From JBJGXI01 sp045635475 (GTDB lineage: Bacteria; Bacillota; Bacilli; Bacillales; Amphibacillaceae): 64,000 bases of DNA. Below, in pieces: positions 37,116-45,953 of the stretch (the stretch's first letter is position 1; each line of letters opens with the position of its first letter). The notes beneath the pieces are model-generated. The model was not told the DNA's origin, made no database searches, and saw only the letters and a list, made by a program, of their open reading frames with translations. The position numbers were made by a program, and so were the translations under genes. Where the stretch lies: contig NZ_JBJGXI010000019.1 in assembly GCF_045635475.1 (NCBI RefSeq), positions 1-64,000 on the forward strand. The letters are read 5' to 3'.

Positions 37116-38486
37116 TTATGCATTAAAAAATCTCTTCATAACAGGAACTCTTTGAATAATAAGCCAATCCATTAACCATACAACAATCATCGATAAACCA
37201 ACTAGAGGAAAGATAATTCCTAAACCGATTAACAAAATCAGGAAAGGCCACGATTTTCTAATAGGAAGCGCTTTTGGTGATCCTAGTTTACTAGGTTTAC
37301 GTTTGATCCACAAATAAAATCCACTGCAGACTACAAGTATAATCCCTAGACAGATTAGTAAACTGATGAGCTGATTTATTAATCCGAATTGAGTGCCTTT
37401 ATGCAAAGTGATGCCCAAAGCTACAATCTTGGCAACGATTCCGTAATGGTCGAATCGATAGTCTGCTAGAACAGCTCCTGAATATTGGTCAATATGAATG
37501 GTAGCTTCGTCTTGTGCTTTTGGTGAATAAGCAGATAACGTATACACACCATCTGTCGAGTTAGGAATGTTAATCGTATAGCTAGGGTGCATCCCTTCAC
37601 GATCCGCAATCGTCACAACTTCATCTATAGGAAGCGGAACAAAACCCTGAAGCGCTGATTTTGGCACGTCTAATTTCTCCGCTGCCCAAGGAACTTCTGC
37701 CACATCTTTTGTTTCAACCGTAGAGGTTGGCGCACTTCCTAACCATGTGGAAGGTGGATAACCTACCCCGCTGTTTGTTGCCACGGATTGAAAATTATTT
37801 CCCCAAAATCCCGACCATGGTAAGCCCGTTATAATTAAGAAAAACATTCCAGCAGCTAACCAAAATGCAGGTACGGCATGCAAATCTCTTCTAAATATCT
37901 TTTTTCCTTTATTAAATCTTGGTAGCAGAACACCGAAAAGATTGAATTTCTTTTTTGGAAACCATAAGTAAAACCCTGTTACAATCAGAACAATTGCCCA
38001 ACATGCTGCTAATTCAACGATACGGTCGCCAATCGTTCCAGCCATTAATTCACCATGAATCTCTTCAATTTTATTCATTACTCTGTCTGAACTGTTCAAT
38101 TCACCGATAATATTTCCCGTATAAGGATCAACAAAAATGGTAGATGTACCATGATCTCCGTTTATCGTCACTTCACTTGACCTTGTATCACTTTCACCAG
38201 GGCGATATTTCGTTACGAGCGCCTCTGGATATTGTTCTTTAACTATCTCAATTTGCTCAGCAGCTGTGATCCTCTCTTCTTGCGGAGTAACTTGATAATA
38301 TTGATGATAAAGAGCATGTTCAATTTGCGGCTTAAATAAATAGATGCCGCCAGTTACAGCTAAAATAAACAAAAATGGCGCAAATATAATCCCGGCATAA
38401 AAGTGCCATCTCCAGACAGCTTTATAAAGTGATGCCTTTGATTGTTTTTGAAGTTTCTTTTGTGGTTCTATGTTAACTGCTCCCAT
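37116..38486 (-). CDS. PepSY-associated membrane protein
   Basis: A 456-residue membrane protein with four or five helices and two outer PepSY domains. The first helix region is WRWHFYAGIIFAPFLFILAV, followed by TGGIYLF. PepSY motifs include TIFVDPYTGNIIGEL and ATIHIDQYSGAVLADYRFD. The last helices carry the family's His residues (ALGITLHKGTQFG). Related proteins reduce or handle iron-siderophore or heme. The ATG at 38486 is preferred with AAAGGGAGA upstream. A longer frame to 38522 lacks a site. A decayed copy of its 5' end lies at 41630. Confidence 0.85.
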   Translation of the reverse strand: MGAVNIEPQKKLQKQSKASLYKAVWRWHFYAGIIFAPFLFILAVTGGIYLFKPQIEHALYHQYYQVTPQEERITAAEQIEIVKEQYPEALVTKYRPGESDTRSSEVTINGDHGTSTIFVDPYTGNIIGELNSSDRVMNKIEEIHGELMAGTIGDRIVELAACWAIVLIVTGFYLWFPKKKFNLFGVLLPRFNKGKKIFRRDLHAVPAFWLAAGMFFLIITGLPWSGFWGNNFQSVATNSGVGYPPSTWLGSAPTSTVETKDVAEVPWAAEKLDVPKSALQGFVPLPIDEVVTIADREGMHPSYTINIPNSTDGVYTLSAYSPKAQDEATIHIDQYSGAVLADYRFDHYGIVAKIVALGITLHKGTQFGLINQLISLLICLGIILVVCSGFYLWIKRKPSKLGSPKALPIRKSWPFLILLIGLGIIFPLVGLSMIVVWLMDWLIIQRVPVMKRFFNA

Positions 38487-38522
38487 CCATGTTGTCTCCC
38501 TTTGGTAAAGTTGTAGCTTCAC

Positions 38523-38875
38523 TCGTCATAGTATAAGTGATAGTTGTGAGGAAAGTATGAAGTATTTATGTCGATTTTAGGAATAACTCAGACAAATTCA
38601 TCAAAACATTCGTCCCCGAGCTTATTTACATTTACCCCATGTCCTTTTATATTGGGGGTATAGACTGAAGCTATGCATTATTTGCAAGCGCTCTAAATAG
38701 TCACTATGACTGAACTGTGTCATAGAATAAGGATCTAGTCCATACGAGATTCATAATAATGATAAGATAACTGTGTCCCATCCAGTACTTCATATTCATT
38801 TGAAAAATATTTAAGATGGATTGAATAAGATAGATATTAAATCGTGGTAGTTTTCAATAGGGAAGGTGTTTTTAC
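38523..38875. other. Divergent intergenic region, 353 bp
   Basis: Lies between the PepSY gene and the LytTR operon. It contains a 7-bp inverted repeat, CTATGAC with GTCATAG, at about 38704-38726 and several short palindromic strings, but no gene and no promoter I can place with confidence. Confidence 0.4.
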
Positions 38876-39925
38876 GTGGCAGTATTAAATATTGAAAAAT
38901 TGGAGAAGCAAATTGAAGATACGATTGTGTTTCCTGAATTTAACTTAGAAATCTTGAAGGGACAGTCGGTTTCTATTTATTCAAATACAAATGTGCGCAA
39001 TGTGTTACTACGTATGATAATGGGTGAATTTGCAACTTTGAGTGGAAAGATAACTGTTAATGAAGAAATAGCTTCTCTTTATAATAAGGCTTACCATTCA
39101 CAGGTAGGAATTTCCTTTCTAGATGACGGTTTATATGAAAGGCTAAGCATAAGGGATAATCTTACGTTTTTTAAAAGATTATATAGTTCGAACCAGATGA
39201 TTGATGATATGTTGGAGCGAGTACAATTGGCTACAATTAAACACAAAAAAGTAAGTAGCTTAACTTATTCTGAGAAAAGAAGGGTTCAGATGGCTCGATT
39301 ACTTTTTCACGACCCTTCATTAATCGTGTTAGAAGAACCGGATCAGAATGTTGATGTTGAAACTAAACGATTCCTACTAAAAGTACTCAGAGAACTACAA
39401 CAAAACGACAAAAGTATTTTACTTTTAACGGGAAACATGGAAAGCGCGATTACTTTAACTGACATTACCTACCGGTTAGATGAAAAAGGATTATATAAAA
39501 TTAACGTGAATGAGGATGTATCGAGTGGTTTCTTTACAGAAGAAAATAAAGAAGAATCTCTTGAAGAAGAACAAGGAATTCCTATCCAATTTAATAAAAT
39601 ACCAACAAGGGTAAATGAAAAAATTGTCCTGTTTGATCCCCCAGAAATTGATTATATTGAAAGCTATAGTGGACAGTCGCATGTATATATAAGTGGTGAA
39701 GGTTTTCCATGTGTATTCACATTAGTGGAGCTTGAAGAAAGGTTAAAGGCTTACGGCTTTTTTCGCTGTCATCGTTCCTATATTGTCAATTTACAAAAAG
39801 TTCGCGAAGTAGTGACCTGGACTCGCAATAGTTTTAGTTTAATCCTAGAAGATCATATGAAATCGGAAATTCCACTATCAAAGACTAAAATGGCAGAATT
39901 AAAAGGAATGTTAGGCCTAAATTAA
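38876..39925 (+). CDS. LytTR regulator with degenerate ABC ATPase domain
   Basis: A 349-residue chimera. Residues 1-215 follow an ABC ATPase: YSEKRRVQMARLLF in place of the signature motif, and LIVLEEPDQN as Walker B. The Walker A loop is lost, with YSNTNVRN where GxxGxGKS should be, so ATP hydrolysis is unlikely. Residues about 245-349 are a LytTR DNA-binding domain (IDYIESYSGQSHVYI; FRCHRSYIVNLQKVREV). The start is GTG after GGAAGGTG. An ABC exporter follows, so this probably regulates it, perhaps by docking on the permease. Confidence 0.82.
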   Translation: MAVLNIEKLEKQIEDTIVFPEFNLEILKGQSVSIYSNTNVRNVLLRMIMGEFATLSGKITVNEEIASLYNKAYHSQVGISFLDDGLYERLSIRDNLTFFKRLYSSNQMIDDMLERVQLATIKHKKVSSLTYSEKRRVQMARLLFHDPSLIVLEEPDQNVDVETKRFLLKVLRELQQNDKSILLLTGNMESAITLTDITYRLDEKGLYKINVNEDVSSGFFTEENKEESLEEEQGIPIQFNKIPTRVNEKIVLFDPPEIDYIESYSGQSHVYISGEGFPCVFTLVELEERLKAYGFFRCHRSYIVNLQKVREVVTWTRNSFSLILEDHMKSEIPLSKTKMAELKGMLGLN

Positions 39926-39927
39926 GT

Positions 39928-39955
39928 TCCATTCAATAAGAATATTCTCCATTCA
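39928..39955 (+). promoter_or_regulatory. Candidate LytTR direct-repeat site
   Basis: TCCATTCA occurs twice, at 39928-39935 and 39948-39955, a 20-bp period that puts both on one face of the helix, as LytTR proteins require. It lies between the LytTR gene and the ABC genes, about 90 bp before the ATPase start. Confidence 0.4.
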
Positions 39956-40042
39956 CCCTTAAATAACCTCTTTTCATAGAATACATGCTGTGTTGGATTT
40001 GTATATCTTTTATTCTAAACGTACAGAAGGGGAGGAGATATA

Positions 40043-40891
40043 GTGGAGAATATAATTGAACTTAAATCGTTAGTAAAAGTGTTTTCGAATCAGAAGGCAT
40101 TAGAAAATGTAAGTTTTGATGTGAAAAAGGGCGAGATATTTGGTTTACTTGGACCAAGTGGCTCGGGTAAAACGACGACAATTAAAATATTGACCGGGCA
40201 AATATCTCCTACAGATGGAGAGGCACAAGTATTTGGAATACCAACTTCATCATTAAACAAAGCGGATAACCGAAAAAGATTTGGTGTTCTTACCGACAAC
40301 AGTGGCTTATATCATCGGTTATCCATTTACGACAATCTAAAGCTCTATTGTGTTCTATACGATGTTCCGTTAAGCCGAATTGATGACGTACTGGATATGG
40401 TGAACTTAAAAAACGAACAGAAAAAAATAGTATCAAAATTATCAAAGGGGATGCTACAGCGAGTTATACTTGCTCGAACTTTTTTACATGAACCAGAGCT
40501 TTTATTTTTGGATGAACCAACAGCTGCACTTGATCCAGCGAATTCTCAGCATATTCATAATGGTCTAAGAATGCTGAATGAAAAAGGAACAACAATTTTT
40601 TTAACGACGCATGATATGAACGAAGCAGATTTATTATGTGATCGTGTTGCCTTTTTAAATAAAGGGAAAATTCAACAACTCGATGAACCCGCAAAGCTTC
40701 GCCGGAAATTCGGAGATGCTACTGTAACAGTGGAATTGGTTGATGGGAGAAAGGTAATTTTACAGATTGGTCCTTCAAGTGCACAAGAGTTGTATACGTA
40801 CATGTCTACTAGTCAGGTAAGTGCTATTTATTCAAACGAACCAACACTCGGCGATATATTTGTAGATATAACAGGGAGGGAGCTAGTATGA
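40043..40891 (+). CDS. ABC exporter ATPase (BcrA-like class)
   Basis: A 282-residue ATPase with Walker A GPSGSGKTT, signature LSKGMLQRV, Walker B LLFLDEPTAALD and switch His in TTHDM, all intact. It would power the permease that overlaps it by 4 bp (ATGA). The start is GTG after GGGGAGGAGA. The class exports antibiotics, peptides or lipids, and the substrate here is unknown. The partner regulator upstream is its inactive paralogue fused to LytTR. Confidence 0.88.
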   Translation: MENIIELKSLVKVFSNQKALENVSFDVKKGEIFGLLGPSGSGKTTTIKILTGQISPTDGEAQVFGIPTSSLNKADNRKRFGVLTDNSGLYHRLSIYDNLKLYCVLYDVPLSRIDDVLDMVNLKNEQKKIVSKLSKGMLQRVILARTFLHEPELLFLDEPTAALDPANSQHIHNGLRMLNEKGTTIFLTTHDMNEADLLCDRVAFLNKGKIQQLDEPAKLRRKFGDATVTVELVDGRKVILQIGPSSAQELYTYMSTSQVSAIYSNEPTLGDIFVDITGRELV

Positions 40892-41598
40892 AATTCTCAA
40901 TCAAACGGTTATATGCCATTTTTCAAAAAGATGTTAAAGATATATTGAAAAATTTGTATGTTTCGACTATGATACCGGTTCCGCTCGTGCTTGCTTTCAT
41001 TGCTGGAAGGGAAAATAACCCACCAGTTGAGGCACACTACGTAGCAATCAATCTGACATTTGTAATAATCACAGCATTCCTCCAATGCTCAATTATTGCG
41101 GAGGAAAAGGAGAAGAATACGCTGCGTGGTCTGATGTTGTCACCAGCAAGCACACTGGAAATTCTCGGTGGCAAAAGTCTACTCACTTTCCTTTTTACTG
41201 GGGTGTCTATCATTCTTGGTATGTTCGTGTCTGGTTATCAACCTGCTAATATATTTATTATCTCAATCGCCATAACTGTATCTATTATATTTTATATCGC
41301 TCTAGGAACATTACTTGGACTTATGACAAAATCGGTAGTGGAAGCATCGGTTCTAATCATGCCATTTCTGTTCATTTTTGGATTTGGAACATTTTTGCAA
41401 GGATATATAGACAAACATCCTGTACTAAGTTTTGTCGAGTATCTTCCAAATATCCAATTGGTTTCTTTAGCAAATGAGGTGGAAATGGCAGGGGGAATAG
41501 CAGATGTATGGTCACAATTAGCTGTTATTACGATGTGGGCAATTGTTGCAGGTATACTTGTAGTAACAGTATACAAAAGACGAGAAATGGATAAATAG
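40888..41598 (+). CDS. ABC-2 exporter permease
   Basis: A 236-residue membrane subunit with six helices. The conserved EEKEKNTLRGLMLSPAS loop (about residues 71-87) is the ABC-2 coupling segment. It is coupled to the ATPase gene by an ATGA overlap and ends the LytTR-ABC operon. No immunity or bacteriocin gene is adjacent, so self-resistance or envelope export are both open. Confidence 0.87.
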   Translation: MKFSIKRLYAIFQKDVKDILKNLYVSTMIPVPLVLAFIAGRENNPPVEAHYVAINLTFVIITAFLQCSIIAEEKEKNTLRGLMLSPASTLEILGGKSLLTFLFTGVSIILGMFVSGYQPANIFIISIAITVSIIFYIALGTLLGLMTKSVVEASVLIMPFLFIFGFGTFLQGYIDKHPVLSFVEYLPNIQLVSLANEVEMAGGIADVWSQLAVITMWAIVAGILVVTVYKRREMDK

Positions 41599-41629
41599 CA
41601 ATAACGTGGGCCACAGTTTTTGTCCCACC

Positions 41630-41765
41630 ATTCAGCGAATATGCTACCAGCATAAAAAATACCATCTCCAGACAACTTGATAGTGCGATGCATTTGATTA
41701 TTTATGAAGTGTCTTTTTGTCTATTCATGATGTCTCCCTTTATAAAGTTGTAGCTTTCACTCGAC
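41630..41765 (-). pseudogene. Decayed copy of the pepSY gene 5' end and leader
   Basis: On the minus strand the leader GCTACAACTTTATAAAGG, the ribosome binding site GGGAGACA, an ATG and the next 40 or so codons closely resemble the start of the PepSY gene at 38486. One short frame after the ATG stops after eight codons, and another frame reads FYAGSIFAEW against FYAGIIFAPF. Similarity ends near 41630. It is therefore a duplication that lost its body. Confidence 0.65.
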
Positions 41766-41783
41766 ATCTTTTAAACATTATTT

Positions 41784-41825
41784 ACAAAACCAAGAAAGCT
41801 CACAAATGGTTGTGAGCTTTCTTGG
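41784..41825 (-). terminator. Terminator of the YxdLM-YxeA unit
   Basis: A perfect 15-bp stem, CCAAGAAAGCTCACA with its complement around six bases, followed on the minus strand by TTTTG. It starts 8 bp after the yxeA-like stop. Confidence 0.85.
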
Positions 41826-41832
41826 CTTAAAA

Positions 41833-42180
41833 TTACATATCAAACTTAGCATTTACATCCTCAGGCAATGCTTCTGCCTGAACTTCTTCCCAACCTTTCA
41901 CAAAGGCGCCTTTTGCGGTGATTCTCAAAAATGCGTTTTCCTTTAAATCTTTCCCTGCAGTGAATGCTATCTCTGTTTTCTCTCCGTCTTCATCATAGCC
42001 AGTTAGATTATAGTAATATCTACCCTTTTCTACAGTAGGCTCTTCATCTATTTGAACGTAAACCTCTCCCATAGTAAACAAGGGATTGAAACGATCTCTT
42101 TCTATTTTTGGAACAATCATAAAATAGCTAGCCAAGGTAACTGCCAAAACAATTACAATAATTCCTACTGATTTTTTCAC
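41833..42180 (-). CDS. yxeA: YxeA-like secreted/membrane-anchored protein
   Basis: A 115-residue protein with one N-terminal membrane helix or signal (KKSVGIIVIVLAVTLASYF) and an outer DUF1093 domain (GRYYYNLTGYDEDGEKTEI; LKENAFLRITAKGAFVKGWE). The GTG at 42180 has GGGAGAGGGG before it. A TTG at 42198 lies upstream of that site. In B. subtilis yxeA follows yxdLM, as here, where it is 50 bp downstream of the permease. Confidence 0.85.
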   Translation of the reverse strand: MKKSVGIIVIVLAVTLASYFMIVPKIERDRFNPLFTMGEVYVQIDEEPTVEKGRYYYNLTGYDEDGEKTEIAFTAGKDLKENAFLRITAKGAFVKGWEEVQAEALPEDVNAKFDM

Positions 42181-42230
42181 TTTTCCCCTCTCCCTCAATT
42201 AAAGTTTGCTAAGACTAAATCTATACTTCT

Positions 42231-44129
42231 CTAAAAGACCATTCTCTTTACTTGCTTCACATAAACAAATCGGACAATCAAGAAGTAAACCACTTGAATC
42301 AAAGAGAAACTTCCTAAAACGAGAGAAGATTCTACTGTTAAATTGTAATTAAACAAACTGGACAAAGCGGTAAGTGCAACCGCACCATGAACTAATGCGA
42401 CAACAATGGGTGAGAAAAATAGAATCGCAATTTGTCCGTTAACTATCTTTGTCAACTCTGATTGTGTTAACCCAATTTTGGCAATAGCTTGGAACTTACG
42501 CTTTTCTTCGTCCAAGTCTGTGAACAAACGAAAATAGAGAAAGCTACCAGCGGAAACAAAGAACACAATTCCGATAAACAAACCGATGAATAATATTGGT
42601 CCGTATGCTTTATTAATTTCATAAATTGTATAATCAATGATGAACGTTTTATGCTGTAAATTGCCATCTAAGTTGCTTATTTTACTTCCTGCCTCAATTA
42701 ATTGATCCGTCTGCCCTTCTTCTGTTTTCCATACAGCACTATAATCCAAACGTTCCGGTGTTCCAAGTTGCTCGAAAACCTGGTCATTCACTACATAATA
42801 CCCATTCATTGCTGATAACACGAATGATTCTACTACGCTTGTGGCCTGAATTTCTTCCCCGTTTTCTAGTCGGACATTAGCCTCCATTAACACTTCACTT
42901 GCTTTTGGCCCCTCCTGGATGATCGCACCACTCTCTTCCACGACGATGGCCTCATTTTCATCTGGATGTAGTTCCTTGCCACCAATAAAGGCTGCAAAGC
43001 GATTGTAATCAGAAGCTCTTGTAATTAAAACATTCCGTTCTCCTAGTTCAAAATAGGTTAGCTCCATCGATTCCATCTGTGCATCGATGTTTTCCTCTTG
43101 CAAGATAGAGTTAATTCTGTTCGTATCTTCCTCGATCATCGCTTTACTGTCATCCAGAAACGGGCTATACGTAATCGGATAGGGACTAGCTTCCTTTATT
43201 CCTTTAGTTAGGTAGGACCCGAATCCATATAAAGAACCAATCGCACTAAAAGCAACTGTTGAAATAATTGCCACCATAAAAAATGTCCTTGCGTTATCCT
43301 TCATTCGAAAAGATAGATCAGAGAACATGAGCATATTTGTTTTCCGCCAAAAAATTGATGTATTATTTTTCAAGCGCCGGATAACATACACACTTAATTG
43401 TGTAAACAAGAGATAGGTTCCAAGTGTTACTACTAAAATAACTGGAATCATCGCATAGACAACATAAATACCCTCAACTAAAGTAGCCGTACTGTATCCC
43501 GAAATAAGCAATAATGCTGCGAATACGGATAATATAATAGAAGCTTTTGGCTCACCTTTGGACTTTTTATCTCCTTTAATTAAATCAGTTAATTTATTCG
43601 TACGAAGAATAAACGATACAAAGATTGATATACAAAAAAACAGAACTATAAAACTAACAAACGTTACAACAATTGCAAGCGTGGGCAAATAAAAATCAAG
43701 AGATTCACTAATAATCAACACATTCTCAGCAACTAAAAGAATCGCCTTTGCAAATAGCAAGCCTGATAGTATGCCGCCAACTGTCGCAAAAAAGCCAATA
43801 ATGATATTTTCCAAAAAAACCATCAAGCGAATTTGCTTGTTGGATGCACCGAGCATCATTAACAAGCCAAACTCTTTCTTCCGTGACTGCAAGAAAGAAC
43901 TCATCGAATATAGGACAAAAAAGAAAGAAAACACATAAATGATTCCACCAGCAGCAGCCATACCGAATAATGCATTATTATTAATATCACCCTCTGAAAA
44001 TGTCGGATGGAATGCAAAGATTGCAAAGGTAAAGAAAACCATCACCGTGAACATGCTACTAAGGAAGTAGGCGATATACAGTCGTTTATTGCGCATTACA
44101 TTATTAAACGCGAATTGACGAAAAGTCAT
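42231..44129 (-). CDS. yxdM: BceB-type ABC permease (YxdM-like)
   Basis: A 632-residue FtsX-family permease with ten helices and one large outer loop of about 200 residues between helices 7 and 8, the layout of the BceB/YxdM antimicrobial-peptide sensors. The N-terminal FRQFAFNNVMRNKRLYIAYF is typical. It would sense peptides together with the histidine kinase and remove them with the ATPase. The ATG at 44129 has GGGAGG in front and overlaps the ATPase gene. Confidence 0.9.
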   Translation of the reverse strand: MTFRQFAFNNVMRNKRLYIAYFLSSMFTVMVFFTFAIFAFHPTFSEGDINNNALFGMAAAGGIIYVFSFFFVLYSMSSFLQSRKKEFGLLMMLGASNKQIRLMVFLENIIIGFFATVGGILSGLLFAKAILLVAENVLIISESLDFYLPTLAIVVTFVSFIVLFFCISIFVSFILRTNKLTDLIKGDKKSKGEPKASIILSVFAALLLISGYSTATLVEGIYVVYAMIPVILVVTLGTYLLFTQLSVYVIRRLKNNTSIFWRKTNMLMFSDLSFRMKDNARTFFMVAIISTVAFSAIGSLYGFGSYLTKGIKEASPYPITYSPFLDDSKAMIEEDTNRINSILQEENIDAQMESMELTYFELGERNVLITRASDYNRFAAFIGGKELHPDENEAIVVEESGAIIQEGPKASEVLMEANVRLENGEEIQATSVVESFVLSAMNGYYVVNDQVFEQLGTPERLDYSAVWKTEEGQTDQLIEAGSKISNLDGNLQHKTFIIDYTIYEINKAYGPILFIGLFIGIVFFVSAGSFLYFRLFTDLDEEKRKFQAIAKIGLTQSELTKIVNGQIAILFFSPIVVALVHGAVALTALSSLFNYNLTVESSLVLGSFSLIQVVYFLIVRFVYVKQVKRMVF

Positions 44130-44868
44130 TACCATCGCCTCCCATCAACGAAAGCATGTCAATGATTTGCTGAAAAAATGCTTGTCTACTCTCCCCGCGA
44201 TGAATCTCAGAGTGAAGCTTGCCATCACGGATAAACACGACTCGGTCTGAATAACTTGCCGCTTGCGGGTCATGTGTTACCATTAGCAAACTAGTTTGTT
44301 CCTTCTGATTGATCGATTCAAGCATTGCCATAACATCTTTTGAAGCTTTGGTATCGAGATTCCCTGTTGGTTCATCTGCTAACAGTAGCTTCGGTTTATG
44401 AATCATCGCCCTCGCAATTGCTACTCGCTGCGCCTGTCCCCCGGATATTTCATACGTGCGTTTCTTCATAATGGAAGCAATACCTAAACTTGTCGCAATC
44501 TCCTCTGCTTTCTGCTTCATTTCTCTTACACGCGTGCCATCCAATGTTAATGGTAGTACAATATTTTCTTCAACAGTCAATGTGTGCAGTAAGTTAAAAT
44601 CTTGAAAGACAAACCCTAGTTCATTGCGACGGAATTTGGCCAAATCATTTTTTTTCAGTTTGTGTGGGTTTTTCCCTTCGATTTCTGCCTCTCCTGTAGT
44701 AGGTGCATCGTTCGTGGAAATAATATTCAACAGTGTCGTTTTTCCACTTCCGGACGGACCCATAATCGCAACAAATTCACCTTTTTCAATTTCTAAATTA
44801 ATATCAGTAAGCGCACGGTATGCTACTTTACCTTCATAAACCTTACTTACGTTCGTAAGTTTCAGCAT
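44104..44868 (-). CDS. yxdL: BceA-type ABC ATPase (YxdL-like)
   Basis: A 254-residue ATPase of the LolD/MacB class: Walker A GPSGSGKTT (near residue 38), signature ISGGQAQRVAIARA, Walker B LLLADEPTGNLD and switch His in VTHDP. It energises the YxdM-like permease, whose gene it overlaps by 26 bp. The ATG at 44868, six bases after AGGAGA, is preferred to one two codons earlier. Transcription is probably controlled by the operator at 44952. Confidence 0.9.
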   Translation of the reverse strand: MLKLTNVSKVYEGKVAYRALTDINLEIEKGEFVAIMGPSGSGKTTLLNIISTNDAPTTGEAEIEGKNPHKLKKNDLAKFRRNELGFVFQDFNLLHTLTVEENIVLPLTLDGTRVREMKQKAEEIATSLGIASIMKKRTYEISGGQAQRVAIARAMIHKPKLLLADEPTGNLDTKASKDVMAMLESINQKEQTSLLMVTHDPQAASYSDRVVFIRDGKLHSEIHRGESRQAFFQQIIDMLSLMGGDGNDFSSIRV

Positions 44869-44901
44869 AATCATTCTCCTCTCAAACGTTTCTATAGTAG
44901 A

Positions 44902-44907
44902 AGTATA
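44902..44907 (-). promoter_or_regulatory. Candidate -10 box of the yxdLM-yxeA transcript
   Basis: The minus strand reads TATACT 34 bp before the yxdL-like start. The region 17 bp further upstream (TAGTTT) is a poor -35, as expected for a promoter that needs an activator bound upstream. Confidence 0.4.
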
Positions 44908-44951
44908 GCCAGAAAAACTAACTTAAACTATCGATTATGCTTTCAGTAATC

Positions 44952-44965
44952 TTACAATCATGTAA
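44952..44965 (-). promoter_or_regulatory. BceR/YxdJ-type operator
   Basis: The minus strand reads TTACATGATTGTAA, a perfect match to the BceR-family site TNACA-N4-TGTAA. It straddles the stop codon of the sensor kinase gene and lies about 45 bp upstream of a TATACT box, so the response regulator encoded upstream would switch on the ABC genes from here. Confidence 0.7.
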
Positions 44966-45953
44966 GGTTTTGTGTTTTTGAAAAAATAATTCGTACGGTT
45001 GTCCCTTCTCCGATTGTTGATTGCAATTCAATACGATGTTCTAGCCTTTCAGCGACCTCTTTTACTAAGTAAAGCCCCATACCTGTTGATTCCCGGTATT
45101 TTCGCCCATTTTCACCGGTATAAAATTTGTTAAAAACACGCTTTTGGTCTACCAGCGGGATACCAATACCAAAGTCCTTCACTTCAAGCACCGCTTTTCC
45201 TGCTCTTTCATAAATAGAAATAACCAGCTGTTTTGTTTTTCCAGTAGAATATTTAACCGCATTTTGTACTAGTTGTGTTAAAAGGAAGAAAAGCCACTTC
45301 TCATCGGTCTCCACGGTGATCTTCTCTTTTGCTTGCTGTAATTGCGGATATACTTCATTTCGGATGTAAAAAAGCTTGTTCTCCTGATTAACTTCATGAA
45401 TTAGTTTGGACAAGGTGACTGGTTTTATCTGAAAATCTTCAGCAATCGTGCGGAGTCTTGCCATGTAGAGAACAGTATTCAGCCCACCTCGCATTCGGTC
45501 AGTTTCCTCACGAATGCTAGACGATTCTGGCTCATCTAATGATTGTGCCATAAGCTCAATCACAGAAAGGGGTGTCTTCATTTGATGCACCCATCGATCC
45601 ATAAATAATAAATGCTCATCTTGTCTTTCTTCCGCTTTTTGAAGTTCTTCTTGATATAGATGATATTGTGATCTGAGTAATTGATCGAGAGCTTCTGATA
45701 TTGGCGTTCGTTCAGTGGTCTCAAGGGATCCATCTAATGTTTTCATTGAAGTTTGTAATCTTTGATAAAAATTTTTTCTACTATTATATTTATAAAAAAG
45801 AAATAGCGTTAACAATACGAGAGAGATAACAATAGCATAGATACTTACACCAATACTTCTATAGCCATCTAACCATAATAGAATAATTATCAATGCAAAT
45901 TGGCAGAGTTGTACTACAATCAGCAACAAATGCTCACGCAGAAACAATTTCAT
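44958..45953 (-). CDS. yxdK: BceS-type sensor histidine kinase (YxdK-like)
   Basis: An intramembrane-sensing kinase of 331 residues. Two helices (about 8-28 and 34-55) are separated by only a short loop, so it has no sensor domain of its own and must read the ABC transporter. The H-box is WVHQMKTPLS with phospho-acceptor His123. The ATPase part has QNAVKYS, DFGIGIP and GMGLYLVKEV. The ATG at 45953 overlaps the regulator stop (ATGA). Confidence 0.9.
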   Translation of the reverse strand: MKLFLREHLLLIVVQLCQFALIIILLWLDGYRSIGVSIYAIVISLVLLTLFLFYKYNSRKNFYQRLQTSMKTLDGSLETTERTPISEALDQLLRSQYHLYQEELQKAEERQDEHLLFMDRWVHQMKTPLSVIELMAQSLDEPESSSIREETDRMRGGLNTVLYMARLRTIAEDFQIKPVTLSKLIHEVNQENKLFYIRNEVYPQLQQAKEKITVETDEKWLFFLLTQLVQNAVKYSTGKTKQLVISIYERAGKAVLEVKDFGIGIPLVDQKRVFNKFYTGENGRKYRESTGMGLYLVKEVAERLEHRIELQSTIGEGTTVRIIFSKTQNLT

